A stretch of 64,000 nucleotides of DNA from Pengzhenrongella frigida (GCF_004168625.1 NZ_SDWW01000014.1:24512-88511), one strand, 5' to 3'. Shown: positions 44,780-55,137, numbered from the stretch's first letter. Numbers and translations are program-made. Notes: generated by a model from the sequence alone, not told the origin.

Positions 44780-45772
44780 GTGGACCTCGGGGTGTTCGTC
44801 GGCCTGGCCACGCTCGACGTGGTGCACCGTGTCGAGCGTCTGCCCGGCACGAACGAGAAGGTCACGGCGCTGCGACAGGACGTCGCCGCCGGCGGCCCGG
44901 CCGCCAACGCCGCGGTCGTGTTCGCGGCGCTGGGCGGGCATGCGCGGCTCGTGACAGCGCTCGGCACCGATCCGGTGGCGCGCCTGATCCGCGCCGAGCT
45001 CGAGGCCCGGGGGGTCGAGGTGATCGACGTGACCCCCACCGCCACGACCCCACCCGCGGTCTCCGCCGTGGCGGTCACCGACTCCACGGGCGACCGCTCC
45101 GTCACGTCGAGGGACGGCGCCGCGCACGACGTCGCAGCCCCGGCCGATCTGGCCCGGCATCTCGCGGGCGCCCAGGTCGTGCTGCTCGACGGACACCACC
45201 CGCACCTCGCGGCCGCCGCGGCGCGGGCAGCCCGGCCGGCGGACCCGGCGGCCGAGCGCGCCGTCGTCGTGCTCGATGCGGGCCGGTGGCGACCGGTGAT
45301 GGCGCACCTGCTCGACCTCGTCGACGTCGCGGTCTGCTCGGCCGACTTCCGCGCCCCCGGCACCACCGACTCCGACGCGAGCGCCGTCGCGCTGCTCGAG
45401 CGCGGAGCCGGGTGCGTGGCCACCACGCACGGGGCCGACCCGGTGCAGTGGTGGCGGCCGGCGTCGTCGGGCCGCGCGGTCTCCGGCACCGTCCCGGTGC
45501 CGCGCGTGACCGCGGTCGACACGCTCGGCGCCGGGGACGCGTTCCATGGCGCCTTCGCCTGGTTCGTGGTCCAGCGCCCGCTCGATCACGACGGCGCGGG
45601 CATGCGCCGAGCGCTCGACTCCGCCGCCCGCGTCGCCGCCCTGCGGTGCACGATCCCGGGGCCGCGGGACTGGTTGGCGGCCCTCGCCTCGTGGCCGACG
45701 GCGGCGGGGTCGCTTCCCGGGACGGCTCCCGGTACGTCGTCGGCCACGAGGTCGGCGACGGGGGCCCGGTGA
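44780..45772 (+). CDS. PfkB-family carbohydrate kinase
   Basis: 330 residues. Ribokinase signature 1 is VAAGGPAANAAVVFAALGG (about 34-52). Signature 2 is VDTLGAGDAFHGAFAWF (about 250), where D of GAGD is the catalytic base and GAG forms the anion hole. The C-terminus is a low-complexity Ser/Thr/Ala tail. Substrate could be a sugar, sugar phosphate or nucleoside. GTG 44780 has GGAGG eight bases upstream. The stop overlaps the next kinase start by four bases. Confidence 0.9.
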   Translation: MDLGVFVGLATLDVVHRVERLPGTNEKVTALRQDVAAGGPAANAAVVFAALGGHARLVTALGTDPVARLIRAELEARGVEVIDVTPTATTPPAVSAVAVTDSTGDRSVTSRDGAAHDVAAPADLARHLAGAQVVLLDGHHPHLAAAAARAARPADPAAERAVVVLDAGRWRPVMAHLLDLVDVAVCSADFRAPGTTDSDASAVALLERGAGCVATTHGADPVQWWRPASSGRAVSGTVPVPRVTAVDTLGAGDAFHGAFAWFVVQRPLDHDGAGMRRALDSAARVAALRCTIPGPRDWLAALASWPTAAGSLPGTAPGTSSATRSATGAR

Positions 45773-46413
45773 CGGCACCCGACGTCGTCGAGTGCACGCT
45801 CGACGAGCTGGCCGAGCGTGCCCGCACGCTCGTGGTCCCCGGCACACGGCACCTGCTCGGCCTGACGGGTGCGCCCGGCGCCGGCAAGTCGACGGTCGCC
45901 GCCCAGCTGGTCGCCCGGCTCGGTCCGGGAGCCTCGATGCTGGTCGCGATGGACGGCTTCCACCTCGCCGGGACGGTGCTCGATCGGCTCGGCCGCGGCG
46001 CGCGCAAGGGTGCCCACGACACGTTCGACGACGCCGGGTACGCCGCGATCCTGCGCCGGCTGCGGGCCGCCGATCCGACCGAGACCGTCTATGCCCCGGA
46101 GTTCCGCCGGGAGCTCGAGGAGCCGATCGGGTCGGCGATCGCGGTGCCGCCGCACATCCCGCTCGTGATCACGGAGGGCAACTACCTCCTGCTCGACTCC
46201 GGCGCCTGGCCGCAGGCGCGCGACCTGCTCGACGCGGTGTGGTTCCTCGCCCCGGGCGACGCGGTGCGCCGGGACCGGCTCGTGCGCCGGCACGAGGCCT
46301 TCGGCAAGTCCCCGGAGCAGGCGCGGCACTGGGCCCTGGGAAGCGACGAGCGCAACGCCGAGCTCATCGCCACGACAGCGCGGCATGCCGACCTGGTGGT
46401 CCGGCTGATCTGA
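45769..46413 (+). CDS. P-loop nucleoside/sugar kinase, uridine kinase-like
   Basis: 214 residues. Walker A is LTGAPGAGKST (about 35-45) and the substrate lid region is VAMDGFHLAGTVLDRLG with ARKGAHDTFD. LVITEGNYLLL is the Walker B-like strand. The family groups uridine kinases, pantothenate kinase and the fructose-import kinase FrcK. The overlap GTGA with the PfkB gene shows translational coupling, so the two kinases probably act in one pathway or are needed in equal amounts. The substrate is not evident. Confidence 0.87.
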   Translation: MTAPDVVECTLDELAERARTLVVPGTRHLLGLTGAPGAGKSTVAAQLVARLGPGASMLVAMDGFHLAGTVLDRLGRGARKGAHDTFDDAGYAAILRRLRAADPTETVYAPEFRRELEEPIGSAIAVPPHIPLVITEGNYLLLDSGAWPQARDLLDAVWFLAPGDAVRRDRLVRRHEAFGKSPEQARHWALGSDERNAELIATTARHADLVVRLI

Positions 46414-46592
46414 TCGCGCGCGTCGTTCCTGCGGCGTGCCGTTGCGCTCGGACGACCCCGGATCAGGAGCAACAACGCGGCAATTCACCCGTTTGCCCGT
46501 GAGATAGGACACACTGACTCAGGTCAACGATGCGTTTGACCGGATTCGTCCGGCATTCGCAGGCGCCCGCTCCATCGCAGAAGTGGAGAACC

Positions 46593-48296
46593 GTGAATAC
46601 AGCCCGGAAATCTGTGGCACTCCTCGGCGTGGCCACCCTGGCCTTCTCAGTCGTCAGCATGCAGGCCGGGGCGTCCGCCTCGGTGGACTCCCCCACCTTC
46701 GTCGTGCTCGCCGACGATGCCGCCTCGGTCGACAGCGCGATCGCCGCGGTCGAGGCCGCCGGCGGTCAGGTCGAGCGGGTCAACAGGGCCATCGGCCTCA
46801 TCACCGCTTCCTCGACCGACACAGCGTTCGCCGCGGAGGTCTCCGCGAAGGCCGACGTCGCCGGCGTCGCCCGGGACAAGCCGATCGGCTCGGTGCCCGA
46901 CGAAGCCACCCAGCAGCGGGACGCCGTCGAGCAGGAGGGGCGGGACACCTCGGGTGCCGCCGCCGACGCGACGGCCCGCCGTGGCCCGCGGCCCGGCGGG
47001 ATCGCCGCGGAGCCGCTCGCCGCGTACCAGTGGGACATGGCGATGATCGGCGCGACGCCCCGGGGCTCGTACCGCGAGCAGCCCGGCCGCAAGGACGTCC
47101 TCGTCGGGATCATCGACACCGGGATCGACGGCAGCCACCCCGACATCGCGCCGAACTTCGACAGCGCCCTGAGCCGCAACTTCACCACGGACATCGAGCT
47201 CATCGACGGCCTGTGCGCCGACGAGCCGGACCAGTCCTGCGAGGACGCGGCCGACGTCGACGAGGACGGCCACGGCACGCACGTCGCCGGGACGATCGCC
47301 GCGCCGATCAACGGGATCGGCATGGCCGGGGTGGCCCCGAAGGTCACGCTCGTGAACCTGCGAGCCGGCCAGGACTCGGGCTACTTCTTCCTGGCGGCCA
47401 CCGTGGACGCCCTCACGTACGCCGGCGACAACGGCGTCGACGTCGTGAACATGAGCTTCTACATCGACCCGTGGCTCTACAACTGCCGCAGCAACCCGGC
47501 CGACTCCCCTGCGGAGCAGACCGAGCAGGCCACCATCATCGACGCGACCCAGCGTGCCCTCGACTACGCGCGCAACCACGGTGTCACGCTCGTCGCCGCG
47601 CTCGGCAACGAGAACACCGACCTCGGTGCGGCCCTGAAGAGCGACGGCTCCAGCCCGGACTTCCCGCCGGGAACGGAGAAGGACCGTGAGGTCACGAACG
47701 ACTGCCTCGACCTGCCCACCGAGGGCAACGGGGTCATCTCCGTCTCCTCGGTCGGCCCGAGCGGCAAGAAGTCGGACTTCTCCAACTACGGGCTCGAGCA
47801 GAACGATGTCGCCGCACCCGGCGGCTTCTTCCGTGACTTCATCGGCACGCCGCAGAACCGGGTTCCCGAGAACCTGATCCTCGGGCCGTACCCGAAGAGC
47901 GTGGCGGTGGCCAACGGGGAGGTCGACGAGACGACCGGGGAGTCGATGTCGGACTTCGTCATCGCCGAGTGCTCGGCGAGCGGCATCGACAGCTGCGCCT
48001 ACTACCAGCTGATCCAGGGCACCTCGATGGCCGCGCCGCACGCAGCCGGCGTCGCGGCGCTCATCGTCAGCGAGGACGGCAAGCGCGACCGCCGTCGTCC
48101 CGGGCTCACGATGGACCCGGCCAAGGTCGACAAGGCCCTGCGCAAGTCGGCCACGGACGTCGCTTGCCCGGCGCCCGTGATCACCTACGCCGCGGAGGGC
48201 CGCGGTCCCGAGTTCGACGCCCCGTGCGTCGGGACGGCCAAGCGCAACTCCATCTACGGGGACGGCATCGTCAACGCGCTGCGCGCTGTGCACTGA
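46593..48296 (+). CDS. Secreted subtilisin-like S8 serine peptidase
   Basis: 567 residues. A signal peptide (1-30, VALLGVATLAFSVVSMQAGASA) precedes an inhibitor I9-like propeptide (about 33-100), with VVLADDAASVDSAIAAVEAAGG at its start. The catalytic triad is D175 (IIDTGID), H227 (DGHGTHVAGT) and S478 (GTSMAAPHAAG); the oxyanion Asn is N339. Cys pairs lie around 208-216 and 460-468. GTG 46593 has GGAG six bases upstream. It is probably exported and self-activated. A strong terminator follows. Confidence 0.95.
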   Translation: MNTARKSVALLGVATLAFSVVSMQAGASASVDSPTFVVLADDAASVDSAIAAVEAAGGQVERVNRAIGLITASSTDTAFAAEVSAKADVAGVARDKPIGSVPDEATQQRDAVEQEGRDTSGAAADATARRGPRPGGIAAEPLAAYQWDMAMIGATPRGSYREQPGRKDVLVGIIDTGIDGSHPDIAPNFDSALSRNFTTDIELIDGLCADEPDQSCEDAADVDEDGHGTHVAGTIAAPINGIGMAGVAPKVTLVNLRAGQDSGYFFLAATVDALTYAGDNGVDVVNMSFYIDPWLYNCRSNPADSPAEQTEQATIIDATQRALDYARNHGVTLVAALGNENTDLGAALKSDGSSPDFPPGTEKDREVTNDCLDLPTEGNGVISVSSVGPSGKKSDFSNYGLEQNDVAAPGGFFRDFIGTPQNRVPENLILGPYPKSVAVANGEVDETTGESMSDFVIAECSASGIDSCAYYQLIQGTSMAAPHAAGVAALIVSEDGKRDRRRPGLTMDPAKVDKALRKSATDVACPAPVITYAAEGRGPEFDAPCVGTAKRNSIYGDGIVNALRAVH

Positions 48297-48305
48297 CCCC
48301 CGCTG

Positions 48306-48348
48306 ACGAGAAGGGGCCGGACGTCGTCGACGTCCGGCCCCTTCTCGT
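48306..48348 (+). terminator. Very strong terminator after the S8 peptidase
   Basis: Perfect 20-bp arms (48306-48325 and 48329-48348, containing GAAGGGGCCGGACGTC and its complement) with a three-base loop GTC. It begins ten bases after the stop codon at 48296. There is no T tract. Confidence 0.93.
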
Positions 48349-48452
48349 GCTGGGCCGAAGGCCCCTCGCGGGCGACCCGTGGGCGCGGTCTGCTGGAGTC
48401 GGTGGTCGCGAAGCAGGCGATCGCCACGCCGGCGTGGAGGGAGGGCGGAGCG

Positions 48453-49109
48453 ATGCGAGCCTCGGCGCGGACCCACGCGTCCGTCGGCACCCGCACGACG
48501 GAGGACTTCCTGCGGCCCTGGACGGCGTCCGTGACCGCGGGCGAGCTTCTCGGGTTCTGCGCTCCGGCGCTCGTCGGCCCGCTGGTGTGGGACGCCCGGC
48601 CCGCGATCGCCCTGCCTGCCCTCATGGCCGCCGGCGTGGTCGAGGGGGCTGTGCTCGGCTGGTCGCAGGCGCGGGTGCTCCGCGGCCCGCTCCCCGCGCT
48701 GTCCAGGCGCCGGTGGATCGTCGGCACGGCGGTCGGGGCCTCGATCGCGTACCTGTTCGGCATGCTGCCCAGCACGACGTACGGCACGTGGTCGAGCTGG
48801 CCGGTCGCCGCCGTCGTCGTCGTCGGCATCGTCGTCGGCGGGCTGCTGCTGTGCTCGATCGGGGTGGCCCAGTGGCTCGAGCTGCGCCGGCACCTGGCCT
48901 CCGCGGGTCTCTGGGTGCTCGCCTCCGCGGCCGCCTGGGCGGTCGGGCTCACCGCGTTCGTCCTCGTCTCGACGCCGCTGTGGCAGCCCGGGCAGGGGCC
49001 GGTCCTGGTCGCGGCGATCGGCGCGCTCGGCGGGCTGGTGATGGCGGCGACGATGGCGATCACGACGGGTCTCGCGATGCGGCATCTGCTGCGCCGGATG
49101 GTGCCGTAA
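48453..49109 (+). CDS. Hypothetical membrane protein
   Basis: 218 residues with about six hydrophobic segments (roughly 33-50, 55-75, 95-115, 122-145, 155-178, 185-210). The N-terminus is cytoplasmic and basic. No family was recognised and no catalytic motif is seen. ATG 48453 follows a rich purine stretch (GGAGGGAGGGCGGAG) that acts as a ribosome binding site. It stands between a terminator and the EF-G2 gene, so it is probably its own unit. Confidence 0.7.
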   Translation: MRASARTHASVGTRTTEDFLRPWTASVTAGELLGFCAPALVGPLVWDARPAIALPALMAAGVVEGAVLGWSQARVLRGPLPALSRRRWIVGTAVGASIAYLFGMLPSTTYGTWSSWPVAAVVVVGIVVGGLLLCSIGVAQWLELRRHLASAGLWVLASAAAWAVGLTAFVLVSTPLWQPGQGPVLVAAIGALGGLVMAATMAITTGLAMRHLLRRMVP

Positions 49110-49176
49110 GCGCCTCAACTCCTTGCCCTCGTCACTAGCATGGCGATAGGCCCACTTGGCAACGAGGGAGACCCCG

Positions 49177-51276
49177 ATGGACACGGCAACGACGCCCAGG
49201 ATCCGGAACGTGGCCCTCGTGGGCCATAGCAGCAGCGGCAAGACGACGCTTGCCGAGGCGCTCCTGCTCCGGGCCGGGGAGATCACCCGCGCAGGTCGCG
49301 TCGAGGACGGCACGACCGTGAGCGACTTCGAGGCCGAGGAGATCAAGCACGGCATCTCGCTCTCGCTCGCGGTGGCGCCGTTCCGGTGGACGGCCTCGGA
49401 CGGCGAGTCGTACAAGGTCAACCTCCTCGACACCCCGGGATATGCCGACTTCGCCGGCGGCGTCGATGCGGCGCTGTCGGTCGCGGACCTCGCGGTGCTC
49501 GTCGTCAGCGCGGTCGACGGCGTCCAGGTGGGCACCGAGCAGGTCTGGGCGCAGTGCGTCGCGGCCGGGATCCCGCGCATGGTGTTCATCACCAAGGAGG
49601 ACAAGGCCCGCGCCGACTTCCACCGCGTGCTCGACGAGCTGCGGGCAGCGTTCGGGTCCGGGTTCGCGCCGCTCGAGCTGCCGCTCGGCGAGGAGGACGC
49701 GTTCCGCGGGGTCGCCGACGTGCTCTCCGACCAGGGTCTGGCCTACGACGCCGACGGGGCGCGGCACGTCGAGGCGATCCCGACCGCGGTCGAGGCCGAG
49801 GAGCGGCGCCTGCACGACGAGCTCGCCGAGGAGATCGTCTCCGGCGACGACGACCAGCTCGAGCGCTACCTGGCCGGCGACACCCCGAGCGTCGCCGAGC
49901 TCGAGCGCACCCTGGCCCGCGAGGTCCTCGACGAGGTCGTCTTCCCCGTCCTGGTCGGCTCCACGGTCAGCGGCATCGGCATCGACCGGCTCGCCGACTT
50001 CCTGTGCGAGATCGGTCCCTCACCGGCGGACCGCCCGACGACGGTGGTCCTGGGCGAGGAGCGGATCTCCGTGGCCGCCGACCCGGACGCCGACCCGCTC
50101 GTCTACGTCTTCCGCACGGTCGTCGACCCGTTCGTCGGGCAGGTCTCGCTGTTCAAGGTGCTCTCCGGGACGGTCGCCAACGAGAACCGGCTGGTGAACA
50201 CCTCCACCCAGATGGAGGAGCGCCTGCACGGGCTGTTCCACCTGCGCGGCAAGGACCACCTGCCCGCCGACCGCGTCGTCGCCGGCGACATCGCCGCCGT
50301 CGCCAAGCTCGCCAGCAGCCCGACGGGATCGGCGCTCGCGCTGCGGACCACCCCCGTCCACGTCGTCGGCCCGGCGCCGCGCCCGACCCCGTACGGGCTC
50401 GCCCTGAAACCGCTCACCCAGGCCGACGACGACAAGCTGTCCGGGGCGCTGCAGCGCCTGTGCGGCGAGGACCCGTCGCTCGTCGTCGAACGGTCGGGGC
50501 AGTACGCGCAGACCGTGCTGCGCGGGGTCGGTGACACGCACGTCGCGGTCGCGCTCGAGCGGCTCGCCCGCAAGTTCGGCGTCAACGTCGAGACCGAGCC
50601 GATCCGCATCCCGTTCCGGGAGACGATCGCGAAGGGTGCGGACGTCGAGGGCAAGGTCAAGAAGCAGTCCGGTGGCCACGGGCAGTACGCCGTCGCGCAG
50701 CTGCGGATCAGCCCCGCCGCACGCGGCCAGGGCAGCGAGTTCGTGGACCGGATCGTCGGCGGATCGATCCCGCGCAACTACATCCCGGCCGTCGAACGCG
50801 GGGTCACCGAGGCGATGGCGGCCGGCGGGCTGCACGGCTTCCCGGTCGTCGACGTGCGGGTCGAGTGCTACGACGGCAAGTACCACTCCGTCGACTCGTC
50901 CGACATGGCGTTCCGCAACGCCGCGGCGCACGGCCTGCGCGAGGCGCTCAAGACCGCGGGGACCGTCGTGCTCGAGCCGGTCTCGCGCCTCACGGTCACC
51001 GTGCCGGCCGAGCTCCAGGGGGACGTGCTGGGTGACCTGTCCACGCGGCGGGGCCGGATCAGCAGCACGACCGTGCTCGACGACGGGCGCCAGGTCATCC
51101 TGGCGATGGTCCCCGAGGCGGAGCTGTCGCGGTACGTGCTCGAGCTGCGGTCCCTGACCGGAGGCCGCGGCGTGTTCGAGGCGGAGCACGACCACTACGA
51201 CGTGCTGCCCGACCAGCTCGTCGCCAAGGTCACCCGGGTCGGCGCGAACGGCCAGCCCGAGATCCAGAACCACTAG
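49177..51276 (+). CDS. fusA2: Elongation factor G-like protein EF-G2
   Basis: 699-residue translational GTPase paralogue. The P-loop is GHSSSGKT (16-23), where SSS replaces the usual DAG of EF-G; G3 is LLDTPGYADF; domain II, III, IV and V follow in EF-G order, with GGHGQYAVAQLRI and AAHGLREALKTAG in domain IV. The G4 motif reads TKED (139-142) instead of NKxD. Similar changes occur in actinobacterial FusA2 as I recall. FusA2 is not the main translocase; its role is unclear, with links to ribosome binding and stress. ATG 49177 has GAGGGAG seven bases upstream. Confidence 0.92.
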   Translation: MDTATTPRIRNVALVGHSSSGKTTLAEALLLRAGEITRAGRVEDGTTVSDFEAEEIKHGISLSLAVAPFRWTASDGESYKVNLLDTPGYADFAGGVDAALSVADLAVLVVSAVDGVQVGTEQVWAQCVAAGIPRMVFITKEDKARADFHRVLDELRAAFGSGFAPLELPLGEEDAFRGVADVLSDQGLAYDADGARHVEAIPTAVEAEERRLHDELAEEIVSGDDDQLERYLAGDTPSVAELERTLAREVLDEVVFPVLVGSTVSGIGIDRLADFLCEIGPSPADRPTTVVLGEERISVAADPDADPLVYVFRTVVDPFVGQVSLFKVLSGTVANENRLVNTSTQMEERLHGLFHLRGKDHLPADRVVAGDIAAVAKLASSPTGSALALRTTPVHVVGPAPRPTPYGLALKPLTQADDDKLSGALQRLCGEDPSLVVERSGQYAQTVLRGVGDTHVAVALERLARKFGVNVETEPIRIPFRETIAKGADVEGKVKKQSGGHGQYAVAQLRISPAARGQGSEFVDRIVGGSIPRNYIPAVERGVTEAMAAGGLHGFPVVDVRVECYDGKYHSVDSSDMAFRNAAAHGLREALKTAGTVVLEPVSRLTVTVPAELQGDVLGDLSTRRGRISSTTVLDDGRQVILAMVPEAELSRYVLELRSLTGGRGVFEAEHDHYDVLPDQLVAKVTRVGANGQPEIQNH

Positions 51277-51341
51277 CTCGCACCTGCTCCGCGGCCCTGA
51301 GAGACTCGGCGCGACCCACCGCACCCGACCGCAGGAGAACC

Positions 51342-52172
51342 ATGCCCGGCACCGTCCCCGTCCTGACCCTCAACAACGGCCGGGAGATCCCGCAGATCGG
51401 CTTCGGCGTCTTCCAGGTGCCCGACGACGCGACGACCGCTGCCGTCGCCGCCGCGCTCGCCGCCGGCTACCGGAGCATCGACACGGCGGCCGTCTACGGC
51501 AACGAGGTCGGCACCGGCCGCGCCCTGGCGGAGTCCGGGATCTCCCGGGACGAGCTGTTCGTGACGACCAAGCTGTGGAACAGCGCGCAGGGGTACGACT
51601 CGACCCTGGCCGCGTACGACGCGAGCCTGGCGAAGCTCGGTCTCGACTACGTCGACCTCTACCTCATCCACTGGCCGTCCCCCGCGCGGGACCTCTACCT
51701 GGAGACGTGGCGCGCGTTCGAGCGGCTCTACGCCGACGGCCGCGTCCGCGCGATCGGCGTCTCGAACTTCCTCCCGGAGCACCTGCAGCGCATCCTCGAC
51801 CTCGGCGGAACCATCCCGGCCGTGAACCAGATCGAGGTGCACCCCGCACTCCAGCAGCGCTCGATCATCGAGTTCAACGATGCGCACGGCATCCGGACCG
51901 AGGCGTGGAGCCCGCTCGCCCAGGGGGGCGTTCTCGCCGATCCGGTCATCGCTGCGATCGCCGCCCGCACCGGGCGCACGCCCGCGCAGGTCGTGCTGCG
52001 CTGGCACCTGCAGCAGGGCCGGATCATCATCCCGAAGTCGGTCACGCCGAGCCGGATCGCCGAGAACCTCAGCATCGTCGACTTCGATCTCACGGCCGCC
52101 GATCTCGCGGAGATCGACGCCCTGGAGAGCGCTGGTCGGACCGGCCCCGACCCGGCGACGTTCAACCGCTGA
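51342..52172 (+). CDS. Aldo/keto reductase (2,5-diketo-D-gluconate reductase type)
   Basis: 276-residue NADPH-dependent oxidoreductase with the full catalytic tetrad: D47 in GYRSIDTA, Y52 in VYGNE, K77 in TTKLWN and H110 in LIHWP. The cofactor-binding end is IIIPKSVTPSRIAENL. It groups with AKR5-like enzymes that reduce aldehydes and ketoacids; substrate unknown. A GGAGAACC ribosome binding site precedes ATG 51342. It converges on the S1C protease gene with six bases between stops. Confidence 0.93.
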   Translation: MPGTVPVLTLNNGREIPQIGFGVFQVPDDATTAAVAAALAAGYRSIDTAAVYGNEVGTGRALAESGISRDELFVTTKLWNSAQGYDSTLAAYDASLAKLGLDYVDLYLIHWPSPARDLYLETWRAFERLYADGRVRAIGVSNFLPEHLQRILDLGGTIPAVNQIEVHPALQQRSIIEFNDAHGIRTEAWSPLAQGGVLADPVIAAIAARTGRTPAQVVLRWHLQQGRIIIPKSVTPSRIAENLSIVDFDLTAADLAEIDALESAGRTGPDPATFNR

Positions 52173-52178
52173 CGGCTG

Positions 52179-53102
52179 TCAGACCCTCAGCTCGGCGAGC
52201 TCGACGACGACATCGACCAGGGCACCCCGCCGGAAGACCGTGACGGGGAAGCGGCGGCCGACCGTGGTGCCGAGCATGAGGCGCTGCAGGTCCTGGGCCG
52301 TGCTCACCGGGGTGTCGCCCGAGGCGATCACGACGTCGCCGAGGTACAGCCCGGCAGCCGCAGCCGGGCTGTGGGGCACCACCTCCGAGACGAGGAGCCC
52401 GGTGCGCCGACCGAGCCGGTCCGCGAGCGCGGGCGGGACGGCCACGGGAACCCCGCCGACACCGAGCCACGCCCGGCGGACCCGGCCGTCCGCGGTGAGG
52501 TCGGCCAGGATGCGCCGGGTCGTGGGGTTGATGGGCACGGCCAACCCGAGCCCGATCCCCGCGACGGCGGTGTTGATCCCGACGACCCGGGAGGCTGCGT
52601 CCCCGAGCGCTCCGCCGCTGTTGCCGGGGTTGAGCGCCGCATCCGTCTGGATCACGTCGTCGATGGCGTGCGCTCCGCGCGCCGTCCGGACCGGGAGGGA
52701 GCGCCCGAGGGCACTGACCACACCGGCGGTGACCGATCCTGCCAGGCCGAGCGGGTTCCCGACCGCGACCACGAGCTGACCGACCCGAAGGCCGTCGGCG
52801 TCACCGAGCTCCGCCGCCGGCGCCAGGCCGACACGGGCACGCAGCACCGCGAGGTCCGAGAGCCGGTCGGACCCGACGACGTCGAACGGGGCCTCCTCTC
52901 CGTCGGGCGCGACGACCCCGCCGCCGCTCACCCCCTCGACGACGTGCGCGCTCGTCACGAGGAGCCCGTCACCGGCGATGACGACCGCGGAACCGGCTCC
53001 GCTGCCACGACCGCTGCGCACGAGCACCGACAGCACGCAGGGCTGCAGCGCAGCGGCAACCGTGGTCACGATCCGCGAGTACGCGTCGAGAGCCTCATCC
53101 AT
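52179..53102 (-). CDS. Trypsin-like S1C serine protease with PDZ domain (HtrA/DegP-like)
   Basis: 307 residues. The protease domain (about 20-205) has His in VTSAHVVEG, Asp in DRLSDLAVLRA and Ser in LNPGNSGGAL. A C-terminal PDZ domain (about 215-305) includes SPAAAAGLYLGDVVIASGDTPV. There is no signal peptide or membrane helix, so unlike classic HtrA it may act in the cytoplasm. Its start at 53102 overlaps the end of a damaged Phd antitoxin reading frame. No clear ribosome binding site is present. Confidence 0.88.
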   Translation of the reverse strand: MDEALDAYSRIVTTVAAALQPCVLSVLVRSGRGSGAGSAVVIAGDGLLVTSAHVVEGVSGGGVVAPDGEEAPFDVVGSDRLSDLAVLRARVGLAPAAELGDADGLRVGQLVVAVGNPLGLAGSVTAGVVSALGRSLPVRTARGAHAIDDVIQTDAALNPGNSGGALGDAASRVVGINTAVAGIGLGLAVPINPTTRRILADLTADGRVRRAWLGVGGVPVAVPPALADRLGRRTGLLVSEVVPHSPAAAAGLYLGDVVIASGDTPVSTAQDLQRLMLGTTVGRRFPVTVFRRGALVDVVVELAELRV

Positions 53103-53394
53103 CGGGAAAAGAACCATCCATAGGCATAAGAACCGCGACCGGGCGGCGGTCATGCCCGCCCGCCGTTCGCCGTCGGCGGACGACGCACGTCACCGGTCGG
53201 GCACGCCACCGGTCGAGGGGCACCTCCCGTGAGCACCCAGGCGCGCCGGGCGACCAGACCCGCGACACCGTGGCGACCGGCTTTCCACGCCGCGTGAGGC
53301 AGATGCTCTCGCCCCCCTCCACGGCGGCGATCAGTGCGCTCAGGTGAGCCTTCGCCTCAGCGAGGCCCATCGTGCGAAGTGGTTCGACGTCCAT
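53095..53394 (-). pseudogene. Degenerate Phd/YefM-type antitoxin remnant
   Basis: 99-residue frame whose first 45 residues are a good Phd/YefM antitoxin N-terminus: MGLAEAKAHLSALIAAVEGGE and SICLTRRGKPVATV. After that it becomes unrelated, arginine- and proline-rich sequence with a short RPVAVLMPMDG that again looks like the Phd strand. It therefore resembles an antitoxin disrupted by an insertion or rearrangement. No toxin gene follows; the next gene is the S1C protease, overlapping by eight bases. A functional hybrid protein cannot be excluded. Confidence 0.6.
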
Positions 53395-53403
53395 CGTGAC
53401 TCC

Positions 53404-54432
<1,029 letters not shown>

Positions 54433-54467
54433 GGGAGTCAGACTGCCCCTCTTCGAGGGCGTTCTGG

Positions 54468-54479
54468 GCCGATATCGGC
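54468..54479. promoter_or_regulatory. 12-bp palindrome between divergent reductase and YciO genes
   Basis: GCCGATATCGGC is a perfect palindrome in the 84-bp intergenic region, 35 bp before ATG 54432 and 37 bp before ATG 54517. It could be an operator controlling one or both genes. A chance occurrence is not excluded. Confidence 0.45.
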
Positions 54480-54504
54480 ACTCCGCACGGTCTTTTCCGA
54501 CGCC

Positions 54505-54510
54505 TACTCT
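54505..54510 (+). promoter_or_regulatory. Candidate -10 hexamer TACTCT of the YciO/Sua5 gene
   Basis: TACTCT, TAGGAC, then ATG 54517: six-base spacing as at other probable leaderless genes. AGGA within the spacer is too close to the ATG to serve as a ribosome binding site. Confidence 0.5.
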
Positions 54511-54516
54511 TAGGAC

Positions 54517-55137
54517 ATGGCGAAGTACTTCGACGTCCACCCGCACGACCCTCAGCCGCGGTCCATCGCGCAGATCGTCGCGATGCTGCGAGACGACGCC
54601 CTGATCGCCTACCCGACCGACTCGGGCTACGCGCTCGGCTGCCTCATGGACAGCCACACCGGCGCGGATCGCATCCGCACGATCCGGCACCTCGACGACA
54701 AGCACCACTTCACGCTCGTGTGCGCCGACTTCGCCCAGCTCGGCCAGCTCGTGCAGCTGGACAACGCGGAGTTCCGGGCGATCAAGGCGTCGACGCCGGG
54801 CCCGTACACGTTCATCCTGCCCGCGACCAAGGACGTCCCGCGCCGGCTCGCGCACCCCAAGAAGAAGACCGTCGGGGTCCGGATCCCGGACCACGCGGTC
54901 GTCCGCGCACTCTTGCGCGAGCTCGGGGAACCGCTGCTGTCGAGCACGCTGATCCTGCCGGGCGAGGACGCGCCGATGACCCAGGGCTGGCTCGTCAAGG
55001 ACGAGCTCGACCATGTCATCGATGCCGTGGTCGACGCCGGGGACACCGGGTCCGAGCCGTCGACCGTCGTGGACTGGTCGGAGGGCGCGCCCGAGGTGGT
55101 GCGGATCGGCGCGGGGGACCCCTCGAGATTCGCATGA
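54517..55137 (+). CDS. Sua5/YciO/YrdC-family protein
   Basis: 206 residues. The YrdC domain spans most of it, with [30 protein letters not shown] and [18 protein letters not shown], then VGVRIPDH. The family makes threonylcarbamoyl-AMP for tRNA t6A modification. This protein is closer to YciO, in which the role is less certain, because of DDKHHF in place of KxR-type motifs and the longer C-terminus. It may be either YciO or TsaC-like. The stop overlaps the glycosylase start by four bases. Confidence 0.87.
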   Translation: MAKYFDVHPHDPQPRSIAQIVAMLRDDALIAYPTDSGYALGCLMDSHTGADRIRTIRHLDDKHHFTLVCADFAQLGQLVQLDNAEFRAIKASTPGPYTFILPATKDVPRRLAHPKKKTVGVRIPDHAVVRALLRELGEPLLSSTLILPGEDAPMTQGWLVKDELDHVIDAVVDAGDTGSEPSTVVDWSEGAPEVVRIGAGDPSRFA

